Part shown: positions 8,927-15,563 of the stretch, piece after piece | Position numbering within the stretch: the stretch's first letter is position 1 | Layout of the letters: the number at the start of each line of letters is the position of its first letter | DNA from: Clostridia bacterium | Lineage (GTDB): Bacteria; Bacillota; Clostridia; Christensenellales; Borkfalkiaceae | NCBI GenBank assembly: GCA_017399035.1 | Contig: JAFQEM010000002.1 | Location: 1 to 64,000 of the forward strand | DNA: 64,000 nucleotides | Direction of reading: 5' to 3' | Made by a program: the position numbers and the translations under genes | Notes under the pieces: model-generated | Seen by the model: only the letters and a program-made list of their open reading frames with translations | Told to the model about the DNA's origin: nothing | The model's database searches: none

Positions 8927-9235
8927 ATGAATTTTTTTGAAAGAGTTTATCAAATAGTTAAACAAATACCATATGGAAAGGTTATGACGTACGGCGATAT
9001 TGCGCAACTTGCAGGCAATAGAAAAATGTCAAGACAAGTGGGTTGGGCTTTGCACGTTAATCCTGACCCAGAACATATACCTTGTTATAGGGTTGTCAAT
9101 AGGTTTGGGCAAGTAAGCAAAGCATTTGCTTTTGGTGGGGAAAACCGCCAACGTCAACTTTTAGAGCAAGAAGGTGTAACTTTTGACGAAAAAGGTTGTG
9201 TAAATTCTTGCTTTTTTGTAGAAAAACATATATAA
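8927..9235 (+). CDS. MGMT/alkyltransferase-like DNA-binding protein
   Basis: This 102-residue protein is the C-terminal, DNA-binding module of the O6-alkylguanine-DNA alkyltransferase family, without the N-terminal domain. IPYGKVMTYGDIA, the RQVGWALHVNP helix and the active-site region are present. The canonical PCHRV box reads PCYRV: the alkyl-acceptor Cys is retained but the catalytic His is Tyr. Classical ATL proteins instead lose the Cys, so activity is uncertain; it may be a damage-recognition protein or a slow alkyltransferase. No clear ribosome site precedes the ATG, which lies just after the malic enzyme terminator. A 20-bp palindrome (9242-9261) follows. Confidence 0.75.
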   Translation: MNFFERVYQIVKQIPYGKVMTYGDIAQLAGNRKMSRQVGWALHVNPDPEHIPCYRVVNRFGQVSKAFAFGGENRQRQLLEQEGVTFDEKGCVNSCFFVEKHI

Positions 9236-9279
9236 TATCTAATGCTTAATAGATTAAGCATAGTCTATTAAGAAACTTT

Positions 9280-9355
9280 CGGGGTGTAGCGCAGTTGGTA
9301 GCGCGCTTGGTTCGGGACCAAGAGGTCGTGGGTTCAAATCCCGTCACTCCGACCA
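9280..9355 (+). tRNA. tRNA-Pro (anticodon CGG)
   Basis: The cloverleaf folds completely: acceptor arms CGGGGTG and CACTCCG (one G-T pair), D-arm with AGTTGGTA, anticodon stem CTTGG/CCAAG around TTCGGGA, and T-arm GTGGG/CCCGT with TTCAAAT. CCA is encoded. The anticodon CGG reads CCG proline codons. A terminator-like hairpin follows. Confidence 0.95.
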
Positions 9356-9363
9356 AAACAGGC

Positions 9364-9403
9364 AAAAAGAGGGTATTTTTAGTGCAAAAATGCCCCCTTT
9401 TTT
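9364..9403 (+). terminator. terminator after tRNA-Pro
   Basis: GGGTATTTTT and AAAAATGCCC form a stem around a short loop, flanked by A-rich and CCCCTTTTTT tracts. Confidence 0.6.
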
Positions 9404-9502
9404 ACTTTTAAATTAAAAAATCCATAATTTTGAGCGGAAAAAATTCCCCAAAAATTCCCCAAAAATATAAAAATCTACGTATTTTTGGTTGTAAAAATGC
9501 AA

Positions 9503-9530
9503 AAAAAACGGGCATTTTTGCCCGTTTTTT
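9503..9530 (+). terminator. hairpin with T-run left of the element
   Basis: AAAACGGGC and GCCCGTTTT form a stem followed by Ts, just outside the left repeat. Two overlapping AATTCCCCAAAA motifs lie upstream at 9442-9464, and a third lies inside the element at 9631-9642. They resemble integrase-proximal sequence and might mark an older insertion. Confidence 0.45.
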
Positions 9531-9545
9531 AGCAAATTTGCCCGT

Positions 9546-9571
9546 TTTTGGCGGAGAAAGAGGGATTTGAA
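9546..9571. repeat. attL: 26-bp direct repeat copying tRNA-Ser 3' end
   Basis: This 26-base stretch is identical to 22087-22112, which covers the CCA end, acceptor 3' strand and part of the T-arm of tRNA-Ser(GCU). Identity breaks immediately outside on the right (GCCG versus CCCT). It is the distal attachment site of the integrated element. Confidence 0.9.
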
Positions 9572-9982
9572 GCCGAACCAAAAAACAAAAACACTAGTAA
9601 AACACTAGGGAAAGGGGATTCTTTCGCGTAAATTCCCCAAAAGAAAAAAGAGTAAAAACAATGCCTTTGGGTTTGGTTGCTCAAGTTTTGCCCTTTACGT
9701 TTGGTCAGCATTGCGCCGATTTTCGGCGCATTTATTACGGGTTGAATTGCTTTAGATTAGAAATGTGATTGCGAAGAATAAAGTTTGCGCTTTATTTAAA
9801 TTTATTACCGCGTTTATCCCGACTTCGTCGGGTTACCCGTTTTTTAATCTAAAAAAAATAATTTTCGTATGCTTATAAGACCAAACGAACATCGTTTGGT
9901 TTAAAGTTTTAATATTACCGCGTTTTCATCGTCGTTGTGCACAGTTGTCGTGAAAACGCGGTTTTTTTGTTTATCTAATTTC
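9572..9982. other. left non-coding arm of the element with stem-loops
   Basis: No gene is seen. The arm contains small palindromes: GCGCCGATTTTCGGCGC near 9713, ACCCGACTTCGTCGGGT near 9818, and ACCAAACGA/TCGTTTGGT at 9889-9909. A larger hairpin, CCGCGTTTTCA/TGAAAACGCGG (9918-9961), is followed by TTTTTTT on the + strand. The large hairpin probably ends transcription entering from the host side; it could also end the leftward operon, though it lacks a T-run in that direction. Confidence 0.5.
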
Positions 9983-10513
9983 TTATGCTAAAGTTCTTAA
10001 ACCTGCATTAAGTAAAATAGTTTGTGCTTTCAGATAGGCATTAAACACTCTATTTACGTAATTCCTATCGTATAAAACTTCGTCTTTGTCGTTTAGAACA
10101 TTTTCTAATTCTGTTGCTAGTTCTTCAGGGGGATATCCTATAGTCATTTGAACAGAGAGCGCTAAAGCAGGGGAAAGTTCTCTTAACTGTCTTATCATTT
10201 TACTTTCTCTACTTTCTTGCTCGGTTGTCGGTTCTATTGTTCTTGGTTCTATTTTTGGTGGTACATATCCGTCAAGACGTTTGGTCCTTATCAGTTGTTT
10301 GCGTTTCCCGCACAGAGCAGAAAACCATCCTGGAGACATATTAGAAAATGTTTTTTGTTTAACGTTATATAAAATTAGTCTTCCTTTATCGTTCAATCCG
10401 CAATATGTATATGTAACAAACTTTTGACCAGGGAAGATAAATGTGTATTCAACGTTTTCTTCAGGTAATTTGACTTTTTTATTTATCTCTGCAGAATACT
10501 CTTTTTTAGTCAC
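9983..10513 (-). CDS. hypothetical element protein (176 aa)
   Basis: No family is recognised. The protein is soluble, with a beta-rich N-terminal half containing FIFPGQKFVTYTYCGL and a helical C-terminal half. A Pro/Thr/Glu linker (PPKIEPRTIEPTTEQ) joins the two near residues 95-110. The start is chosen as GTG at 10513, seven bases after a perfect AGGAGG; an ATG at 10519 lies only one base after that site and is less likely. The upstream gene stops 12 bases before it, so the two are an operon. Being the last gene before the left end, it could act in replication or establishment, but nothing in its sequence shows this. Confidence 0.65.
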   Translation of the reverse strand: MTKKEYSAEINKKVKLPEENVEYTFIFPGQKFVTYTYCGLNDKGRLILYNVKQKTFSNMSPGWFSALCGKRKQLIRTKRLDGYVPPKIEPRTIEPTTEQESRESKMIRQLRELSPALALSVQMTIGYPPEELATELENVLNDKDEVLYDRNYVNRVFNAYLKAQTILLNAGLRTLA

Positions 10514-10524
10514 GGGCATACCTC

Positions 10525-10887
10525 CTAGTCGTCCAAAAGGGTCCTGCAGAACCAACGTTTAATAAATTCTCCAACTTCTTGAGAACTCTTTAGGTGTTCT
10601 AATTTGGTGAACTTGTTCGTAAAACCGCTTACACAGTAATGATTTGTGCTTTTGCGACAAACGATAATTACCGCCTCAATTTCTTCTTTAGGCGGTGTAA
10701 TTCTAACTTCATAAAGTAAAGTTCCACCGAAAGTCTTTCCCGTTTGCTTAATCATAGGTTGCGTTGATGCACCATTCTTATATCGAGTTAAAACGAGACT
10801 GTTATCGGGCAATAATTGCCTCTTAAACTGCATATCGACCTCTACGGGGAACTTGTTTGTGTTAATTGTTTCGTACTTTTTTTCCAT
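10525..10887 (-). CDS. hypothetical element protein (120 aa)
   Basis: The product is a mixed-charge soluble protein of 120 residues with no recognised domain; it contains CRKSTNHYC near residue 80 and RYKNGASTQP near residue 34. The ATG at 10887 is preceded by AAAGGAG, while a longer frame to 10941 would run into the operator region and is rejected. It is the first gene of a two-gene unit with the 176-residue protein. The same conserved regulatory cassette found before two other element operons (10905-10965) lies directly upstream, so it is probably co-regulated with the late and middle genes. Confidence 0.65.
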   Translation of the reverse strand: MEKKYETINTNKFPVEVDMQFKRQLLPDNSLVLTRYKNGASTQPMIKQTGKTFGGTLLYEVRITPPKEEIEAVIIVCRKSTNHYCVSGFTNKFTKLEHLKSSQEVGEFIKRWFCRTLLDD

Positions 10888-10904
10888 AATAAAACTCCTT
10901 TGTG

Positions 10905-10965
10905 TTGTGATTTTTGGCTTAACGTTGCTCATCCGATTCAACGAAAAATCACACTATATTGTGAT
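10905..10965 (-). promoter_or_regulatory. element regulatory cassette, copy A
   Basis: ATCACA-N6-TGTGAT palindrome at 10948-10965, an extra TTGTGAT half-site at 10905-10911, and between them CGTTG/CAACG arms of a small hairpin. Very similar sequence lies at 18572-18632 and a diverged copy at 17914-17975. It precedes the 120-residue gene and is probably bound by an element-encoded or host regulator. Confidence 0.6.
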
Positions 10966-10980
10966 ATTTTAGACGTTAAG

Positions 10981-11286
10981 TCACACGTCTGACTTAAATC
11001 TTAAATAATCCTCTTGAACTTTTGCGCGTAATTCTTCCGGTCCAGTATAATAAAATTCCGGATTAAAAAACGTTTTACCCGAATATTTATATTTGAGAAT
11101 ATTACAGCCTGCGAAAGTGCGCATATATTTACCTATAGTCTGACGTGAGACTTTTATATACTTGCTTAACTTGTCTTTATTGACGTTGGCGATACCGTTA
11201 GCATCTGCGCAGAGTGCTAACGTAAAGAAAATTTTAATTTCAACCCCTAAAAGGTTAAAGTTTTTCTTAATGGCGCTTACGTTCAT
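10981..11286 (-). CDS. winged-helix DNA-binding protein, RepL-like
   Basis: The 101-residue product has a helix-turn-helix: LSKYIKVSRQTIGKYMRTF near residues 40-58, then a wing-like KYKYSGKTFFNPEFYYTGPEE. The HTH followed by NPxxYYxG recalls RepL-type plasmid initiators of Firmicutes and phage helix-turn-helix replication proteins; the resemblance is by motif only. A strong AGGAGG lies five bases before the ATG. The gene sits beside the long hairpin at 11431-11495, so an initiator acting at a nearby origin is plausible. A transcription regulator is the alternative. Confidence 0.6.
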   Translation of the reverse strand: MNVSAIKKNFNLLGVEIKIFFTLALCADANGIANVNKDKLSKYIKVSRQTIGKYMRTFAGCNILKYKYSGKTFFNPEFYYTGPEELRAKVQEDYLRFKSDV

Positions 11287-11430
11287 TTTTCCTCCTATTT
11301 TTTTTAATATATTAAAATTTTTTCTGCGCTTACGCTACGAAAAAATTGATTACAGTATTTCTTTTTAATTGCCTATTCGGTTATATTTTTATATATTTTA
11401 AGCGGTAATAAATATTAAAACACTACGAAA

Positions 11431-11495
11431 CGCATTACCAACCCCGCAACGCCAACGTGCACGCCCGTTCGGCGTTTGCAGGGGTTGGCAATGCG
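11431..11495. other. long GC-rich hairpin, candidate origin or packaging signal
   Basis: The arms 11431-11453 and 11471-11495 pair over about 22 bp with one mismatch and two single-base bulges. AACG/CGTT extends the stem around an 8-base loop. There is no T-run on either side, so it is not a standard terminator. It lies in the largest gap (11287-11528) of the leftward gene block, between the late operon and the winged-helix gene. In filamentous phages a stable hairpin in such an intergenic region is the packaging signal; in rolling-circle replicons it is the origin. Function here is inferred. Confidence 0.55.
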
Positions 11496-11528
11496 AATTC
11501 TTTGTTTTTTTGTTTGTCTTTTTGAAAT

Positions 11529-12206
11529 CTACGGCTCGCCGTAGAATTCTTCAAGTCGTTCGTCGGTAGAAAGTTCTTCCGTACTTTCAACGTCAGAAAC
11601 CGTTTCAACGGTTTCTTGAGTCGCCGGCGCATCAGCGCCGTCGCCTTGTGCTGACAAGTCAGTATTCTCCGCATCGGGGACTTGCTCGATTTGTTCGGTA
11701 GTAACGTCTTCCGCACTCATTTCTTCGTTTTGGGGTGTTTCTACACTATTTTCAACCGGGTCTTCAGTAGTTTCCAAAGTTTCAACTTCTTCTTCAGGTT
11801 GTTCGCCGTATAATTGCGCTAAATATTCTTCTTCGGAAATAAATTCTTTATACTTTAACACGATTCTACGCCATTTTTTGAACTCTCTTTCGGCTTTACG
11901 TTGTTTATTTAAGTAGCGTTTTCGAGCAAAATAGGGGAGAGCGGAAAATTCTTCTTCAGATAACGGAATTAAATTTAATTTTTCAATAAAAAACTCGTGT
12001 TTTACCCGTTTCTTATCAAATTGCTCACTCTTTTCTATTTCGATTTTTACCGATTTTAGGTCAATTTTAAGGCCGGAAAGATATTCGTTAACCATTGCAC
12101 TGTGGGCTTCGTGTCCAATTTGGTCCTCAAGGTCTGTAAGACCAGAAAAACTCTCAATATATCGGTCTCTAACCTTATCAATAGCGTCATTTCTTCTTAA
12201 TTTCAC
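11529..12206 (-). CDS. hypothetical acidic protein downstream of Zot-like ATPase (225 aa)
   Basis: No family is recognised. Residues 1-125 are strongly helical and charged, with RKRYLNKQRKAEREFKKWRR near 90-110. Residues 130-225 are a low-complexity acidic tail rich in Glu, Thr, Val and Asp. No signal peptide or membrane helix is seen. The start is GTG at 12206, nine bases after AAGGAG, which lies within the last codons of the ATPase gene; only three bases separate the two genes, so they are co-translated and probably work together. The acidic tail could contact the basic proteins encoded upstream; that is speculation from charge. Confidence 0.7.
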   Translation of the reverse strand: MKLRRNDAIDKVRDRYIESFSGLTDLEDQIGHEAHSAMVNEYLSGLKIDLKSVKIEIEKSEQFDKKRVKHEFFIEKLNLIPLSEEEFSALPYFARKRYLNKQRKAEREFKKWRRIVLKYKEFISEEEYLAQLYGEQPEEEVETLETTEDPVENSVETPQNEEMSAEDVTTEQIEQVPDAENTDLSAQGDGADAPATQETVETVSDVESTEELSTDERLEEFYGEP

Positions 12207-12209
12207 GTT

Positions 12210-12962
12210 TTATGCTCCTTGAATTGAGTCTTTAAGATATTCTGCAGAATAAGCAAGGTCAAAATCTTCATTGTCGTGTCCTTCGTAAAATTTACTTTCA
12301 CAATAGCAAGAATTATATTGCTTAAATATGTCTCTGCAGTACGTTTCTTTATACTCAAAATATAACGAACGGTCCTTTTTAGAAGATTTCATATATTCGT
12401 CAACTGCGCCACTGTTATCAAATTCTCTAACAGTCCATTCCATTTCGGTAATACGGCCATATTTGTCATATTTTATAGCAAGGTTTCGTATTTCAATAAA
12501 TTGCGCAAGTTCTCTAATATTGATATCTATAAGGCCAGGGCGTTGCGTGTCCATATAAAAGTTCAAGTGATTGTGTCCGTGTTGTTCAAATAGGCTAGAT
12601 TGCCACTTGGGGAAACTTCCGAACTCACGGCTGTTATAATATTGTTGGGCCTCCATAATCCCAAACGTCTCATAGGGGAGAATAAAGTGCGTTTTGACTT
12701 TTTCGTTTGCAAAGCCTAAACGGTTTGGGTCAATAACTCTCGCGTAACGTGGCGAATAAAACTCTTTCTTAAACGTTATTTCAAAGTTTGCTGAAACACA
12801 ATGCTCGGGGATTGTGAGTTTGCGCCCTTCGATATCGTTTTTCGCCTGAATAACCGCCTGCATAATGCGGTTTCTTTCAGTATCAAAGGCAATTTCATTG
12901 AGTTTTTTTACCATAAACGCCGTCTTTCCTATTCTCGGCGGTCCAAAAATTATAGTTATCAT
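12210..12962 (-). CDS. Zot-like P-loop ATPase (morphogenesis/DNA export)
   Basis: The 250-residue product has Walker A GPPRIGKT at residues 7-14. A hydrophobic strand, ILPYETFGIMEAQ, ends in the EAQ that takes the Walker B place in Zot proteins. YNSREFGSFPKW, FEQHGHNHLNFYMDTQ (the HRH-x-hhhhTQ sensor region) and IDINIREL then follow in the order seen in the Zonular occludens toxin/pI family. In filamentous phages this family drives virion assembly and DNA extrusion through the membrane. Typical pI proteins have a transmembrane helix; none is evident here, so this is a short, soluble variant. No good ribosome site precedes the ATG. It is not evidence of a toxin. Confidence 0.75.
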   Translation of the reverse strand: MITIIFGPPRIGKTAFMVKKLNEIAFDTERNRIMQAVIQAKNDIEGRKLTIPEHCVSANFEITFKKEFYSPRYARVIDPNRLGFANEKVKTHFILPYETFGIMEAQQYYNSREFGSFPKWQSSLFEQHGHNHLNFYMDTQRPGLIDINIRELAQFIEIRNLAIKYDKYGRITEMEWTVREFDNSGAVDEYMKSSKKDRSLYFEYKETYCRDIFKQYNSCYCESKFYEGHDNEDFDLAYSAEYLKDSIQGA

Positions 12963-13082
12963 AAAATTTTTCTTAAAACCGTTGATTTTTTTGTTTTTTA
13001 TGTGTATAATAAAAATGTGGTAAGAATAGGGGCGAGTTAAACGATAATTTTTTTGTTTTTCATCGATAGTCTTGCCACTTTT

Positions 13083-13490
13083 TTATTTTTTCCCTTTGCT
13101 TACTTTTTGAATATGTCTCCTTATTGATTTATCAATAGGGTTTTTTATTTTTACATAATCTCTTTTTTGAGCCTTAACCGTATTTTTAGATATTTGTGCT
13201 TTTGGTAATATGTAAGAGGGTTTGTCTCCTTTTTTTGCATTTTTATGGTCGGGGTTTTCTTGTAAAATAATATTTTTCATTTTGCGAGTTGTTGGAGCGT
13301 GGGTTATAGGAGAATGTTTAACTTCTCCTTTCTTTCTATCTGCTTTATTGTTACTTAAAATAACTGATTTGTGTCCTGCAGTATCTTTATCATTAACGCT
13401 CCAAACTTCTCCCGCACGAGCAAATTTTAATCGATTTTTGCTTTGCAATTCTTTAATTAACTGCTTTGCGTTGTTTAAATCTTTTTTCAT
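13083..13490 (-). CDS. basic hypothetical protein (135 aa)
   Basis: The protein is very Lys-rich at both ends. The middle part (about 25-100) reads AGEVWSVND, TAGHKSVILSN, PITHAP, ILQENPDHKN and YILPKAQI, a pattern loosely like MazF/PemK-fold beta barrels (GEVW, GHKSVIL, PITH, NP). No catalytic assignment can be made and no antitoxin gene is next to it. Its ATG overlaps the stop of the 189-residue gene in ATGA, so the two are translationally coupled. I read it as one of three basic, probably nucleic-acid-binding proteins of the late block; the MazF resemblance is weak. Confidence 0.6.
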   Translation of the reverse strand: MKKDLNNAKQLIKELQSKNRLKFARAGEVWSVNDKDTAGHKSVILSNNKADRKKGEVKHSPITHAPTTRKMKNIILQENPDHKNAKKGDKPSYILPKAQISKNTVKAQKRDYVKIKNPIDKSIRRHIQKVSKGKK

Positions 13491-14056
13491 TTTGCAGTTT
13501 CCCTTAAAGCATCGGTATATTTTTTGCTCATAAAATTTTTACTTTCAGCCATTGCCTTTTTTTGCTGTTCTGCAGTAAAGTTTTTATTAACGTAATCATA
13601 GTACGCCTTATAACTCGATTGCTCTATTTTTTCAGCCTTTGCAAATTTGTTTCCATAATCGTTATTCACTTTTTTTCTTTCATCAGCCGACTTGCATTTT
13701 TCAAGAGCAGTCGTCCATTTACTAGGTATCCTTGCCATTTTGTGCATATCTTTAAGGTTTTGCAGTCTTAAACTTTCTGCCTTATCAAATTTACTCATTC
13801 TTTTAGCCGTTGTCTTTTTAGTTGATGTTTTTGCCTTTGCAGACGGCTTTTTAGCCGTCTGCTTGGCAGGAGTTTTTCCCTTCGCCGGCTTTGTAGCCGA
13901 AGTCGACTTTTTTACCGTCGACTTGTTGCGCGAAGTTATGGACTTTTTAGCAGTTGAACTTGTGTTCGTTTTTTTAACTGAACTACCGTTCGACTTTTTC
14001 TTTTTATTCTGTGTCACGGCGCTAGATGCCGATTTTTTATTTTTTGACGTTGCCAT
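13487..14056 (-). CDS. histone H1-like Lys/Ser/Thr-rich protein (189 aa)
   Basis: Residues 1-85 are low-complexity Lys, Ser, Thr and Ala with repeats such as AKKPSAKAKTSTKK and KTPAKQTAKK, closely resembling eukaryotic H1 tails and bacterial histone-like Lys-rich proteins. Residues 86-189 are a compact, charged helical domain (KFDKAESLRLQNLKDMHKMA onward). The protein almost certainly binds DNA or RNA electrostatically. The ATG is nine bases after AAAGGAG and overlaps the end of the previous gene by 20 bases. In a virus-like element lacking a capsid gene, it could condense the genome; such proteins are not part of known inovirus gene sets. Confidence 0.7.
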   Translation of the reverse strand: MATSKNKKSASSAVTQNKKKKSNGSSVKKTNTSSTAKKSITSRNKSTVKKSTSATKPAKGKTPAKQTAKKPSAKAKTSTKKTTAKRMSKFDKAESLRLQNLKDMHKMARIPSKWTTALEKCKSADERKKVNNDYGNKFAKAEKIEQSSYKAYYDYVNKNFTAEQQKKAMAESKNFMSKKYTDALRETAK

Positions 14057-14357
14057 TGATTTTTGCTCCTTTCTTTTGTAATTTGTCTATCTTACCCGTA
14101 TCTTTAAGGGCGTTATTGTAGCCAGTAGTCGCAGCGAGTTTCGCCCCGGCAACTTTAGGCAGTTTCTTATAATCCTGTTGACCCGAGGCATAGCCTACGT
14201 TCTTTGCTACTTTAAGTTTTTCTTTATACTTTTTAAACTTTTGTTTTCCGTCTTCAATCATTTTTTTACCCGCAGCGATTTCTTCTTTCATTTTCGCCTT
14301 TGCGGTTGCTAGTTTTTGTTTAACCGTCTTTTTGCTATTTGCTGTAGCCGTAGCCAT
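14037..14357 (-). CDS. basic helical protein (106 aa)
   Basis: This 106-residue protein is Lys/Ala-rich and predicted helical in residues 1-55 (KQKLATAKAKMKEEIAAGKK), with a Gly-containing second half. No signal peptide or membrane helix is visible, so it does not look like a classical major coat protein. A strong AAGGAGG lies before the ATG, suggesting high expression, which would suit a structural or genome-binding component. It follows the 38-residue membrane peptide gene by 24 bases. No known family is recognised. Confidence 0.65.
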   Translation of the reverse strand: MATATANSKKTVKQKLATAKAKMKEEIAAGKKMIEDGKQKFKKYKEKLKVAKNVGYASGQQDYKKLPKVAGAKLAATTGYNNALKDTGKIDKLQKKGAKINGNVKK

Positions 14358-14381
14358 CTTTTTTTAATCCTCCTTAAGATT

Positions 14382-14498
14382 TTATTTTATAAACCAGTTA
14401 GCAATTTGGGTGAATACGTTTGGGGCAAATACGCTCAATAAACACACCGCCCCAAAACTAATTAAAATTCCTACTATAACACCTAAATGATATTTCAT
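14382..14498 (-). CDS. 38-residue single-span membrane peptide
   Basis: This frame encodes a short N-terminus (MKYH), one long hydrophobic helix (about 5-26) and an amphipathic tail ending NWFIK. It starts three bases after the stop of the 349-residue gene and is followed by AAGGAGG of the next gene, so it lies tightly within the operon. Size and design match minor coat proteins (pVII/pIX-like) or very short major coat proteins of filamentous phages, which are also inserted in the membrane before assembly. A holin-like role is an alternative. There is no sequence match that I can name. Confidence 0.6.
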   Translation of the reverse strand: MKYHLGVIVGILISFGAVCLLSVFAPNVFTQIANWFIK

Positions 14499-14501
14499 AA
14501 C

Positions 14502-15551
14502 TTATCTTCTTTTCTTTTTAGCGCAAGCAATGATGCACACAACTACCGAAAGTGCGCAAATACCAATACATATTACCGCAACGGTATTTTCTGCACAGAA
14601 AGTTTTAATATCTTCCCAAGCGTTTGCAAACCAACTTTTAACGGCTTGTGTTTTATCTTCTTCAGATTGTTCGCCGTCGGTGGGTTCGTTTGGGGTGGTG
14701 TCTTGAGGTTCAGTAAGTTCGTAAGCGTGGATTTCAAAATTGTCTTCGTATTTTCCTTCATAAATTGAATTTGTAATATAGTCTGGAAACCAAACTAGAA
14801 CAACAACGTCACCGTTTTCGTACTCGTAAGTTTCCATAAAACTATCAATAGGGTCATTAGATTCCTCACGACAAATGCGCCAGCCACCATTCTCATTTCC
14901 ATAATAGACAATACAAATACCGTCTAAATTTATTAAAGACCAACCGCTACCGTCTGACCCTTCAAAAGGTTTTGCAGTTAATTTAATCATTTTTCCGTTT
15001 AAAACATCCCCTTCTTCAAGTTCTTTTTCTACATAGCCGTCAAGGGGGAGAAGTTCATATGCCTCCCAGTTATCAGGTCCTACGATATCCCCGGTTAAGA
15101 TTTGATTATCTATAATTTTAGATTCACCTTTATATGTTATCGTAATGGTTTCAGGAACTTTTATATAATGATAACCATCTATGAAATACCACTCACAACC
15201 ATATTCGGTTATAGCACCAAATTCTTCTCCTCCTACTGTGGATAGAATAGGAGCATCGTCTCCGTCACCAGTATACAACCCTACTGTTATTTCTTCATCC
15301 AACTCAATAAAATATAGAGCATCAAATATAAAGCCTACATCAGGGGTTGTTTTAAGCAATTTACCCATAATAGACTTAATACCTATAAATTCTCTACAAG
15401 GCATATTTTCAAAGTTCGGGGTAGTTGTAGTTTGTTCGGTTTCTTCAGCGAGAACTGCAGAAGGATTTGTGAAGATAATTCCGCAAACGGTGCAGAATAT
15501 AAGCGCAAGTGTGAGCATTGAAACCCACAGTTTTTTTGTTAATGTTTTCAT
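14502..15551 (-). CDS. secreted, membrane-anchored element protein (349 aa)
   Basis: An N-terminal signal peptide (basic MKTLTKK, hydrophobic core to about residue 33, likely cleavage after VLA) is followed by a roughly 270-residue acidic, beta-rich ectodomain. A linker, TEPQDTTPNEPTDGEQSEE, then leads to a C-terminal membrane helix (about 320-343) ending KKKRR. This is type I topology, like the tip or adsorption proteins of filamentous phages and the envelope proteins of enveloped viruses. GGAGA precedes the ATG. It is operonic with the larger 675-residue protein of the same architecture. No family is recognised; a host-modifying surface protein is the alternative. Confidence 0.72.
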   Translation of the reverse strand: MKTLTKKLWVSMLTLALIFCTVCGIIFTNPSAVLAEETEQTTTTPNFENMPCREFIGIKSIMGKLLKTTPDVGFIFDALYFIELDEEITVGLYTGDGDDAPILSTVGGEEFGAITEYGCEWYFIDGYHYIKVPETITITYKGESKIIDNQILTGDIVGPDNWEAYELLPLDGYVEKELEEGDVLNGKMIKLTAKPFEGSDGSGWSLINLDGICIVYYGNENGGWRICREESNDPIDSFMETYEYENGDVVVLVWFPDYITNSIYEGKYEDNFEIHAYELTEPQDTTPNEPTDGEQSEEDKTQAVKSWFANAWEDIKTFCAENTVAVICIGICALSVVVCIIACAKKKRR

Positions 15552-15563
15552 AAAAATTTCTCC

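Noticed and set aside
12210..12962. Reading the Zot-like gene as an enterotoxin
   Set aside because: Zot homology marks the phage morphogenesis ATPase; toxin activity is not implied by the motifs.
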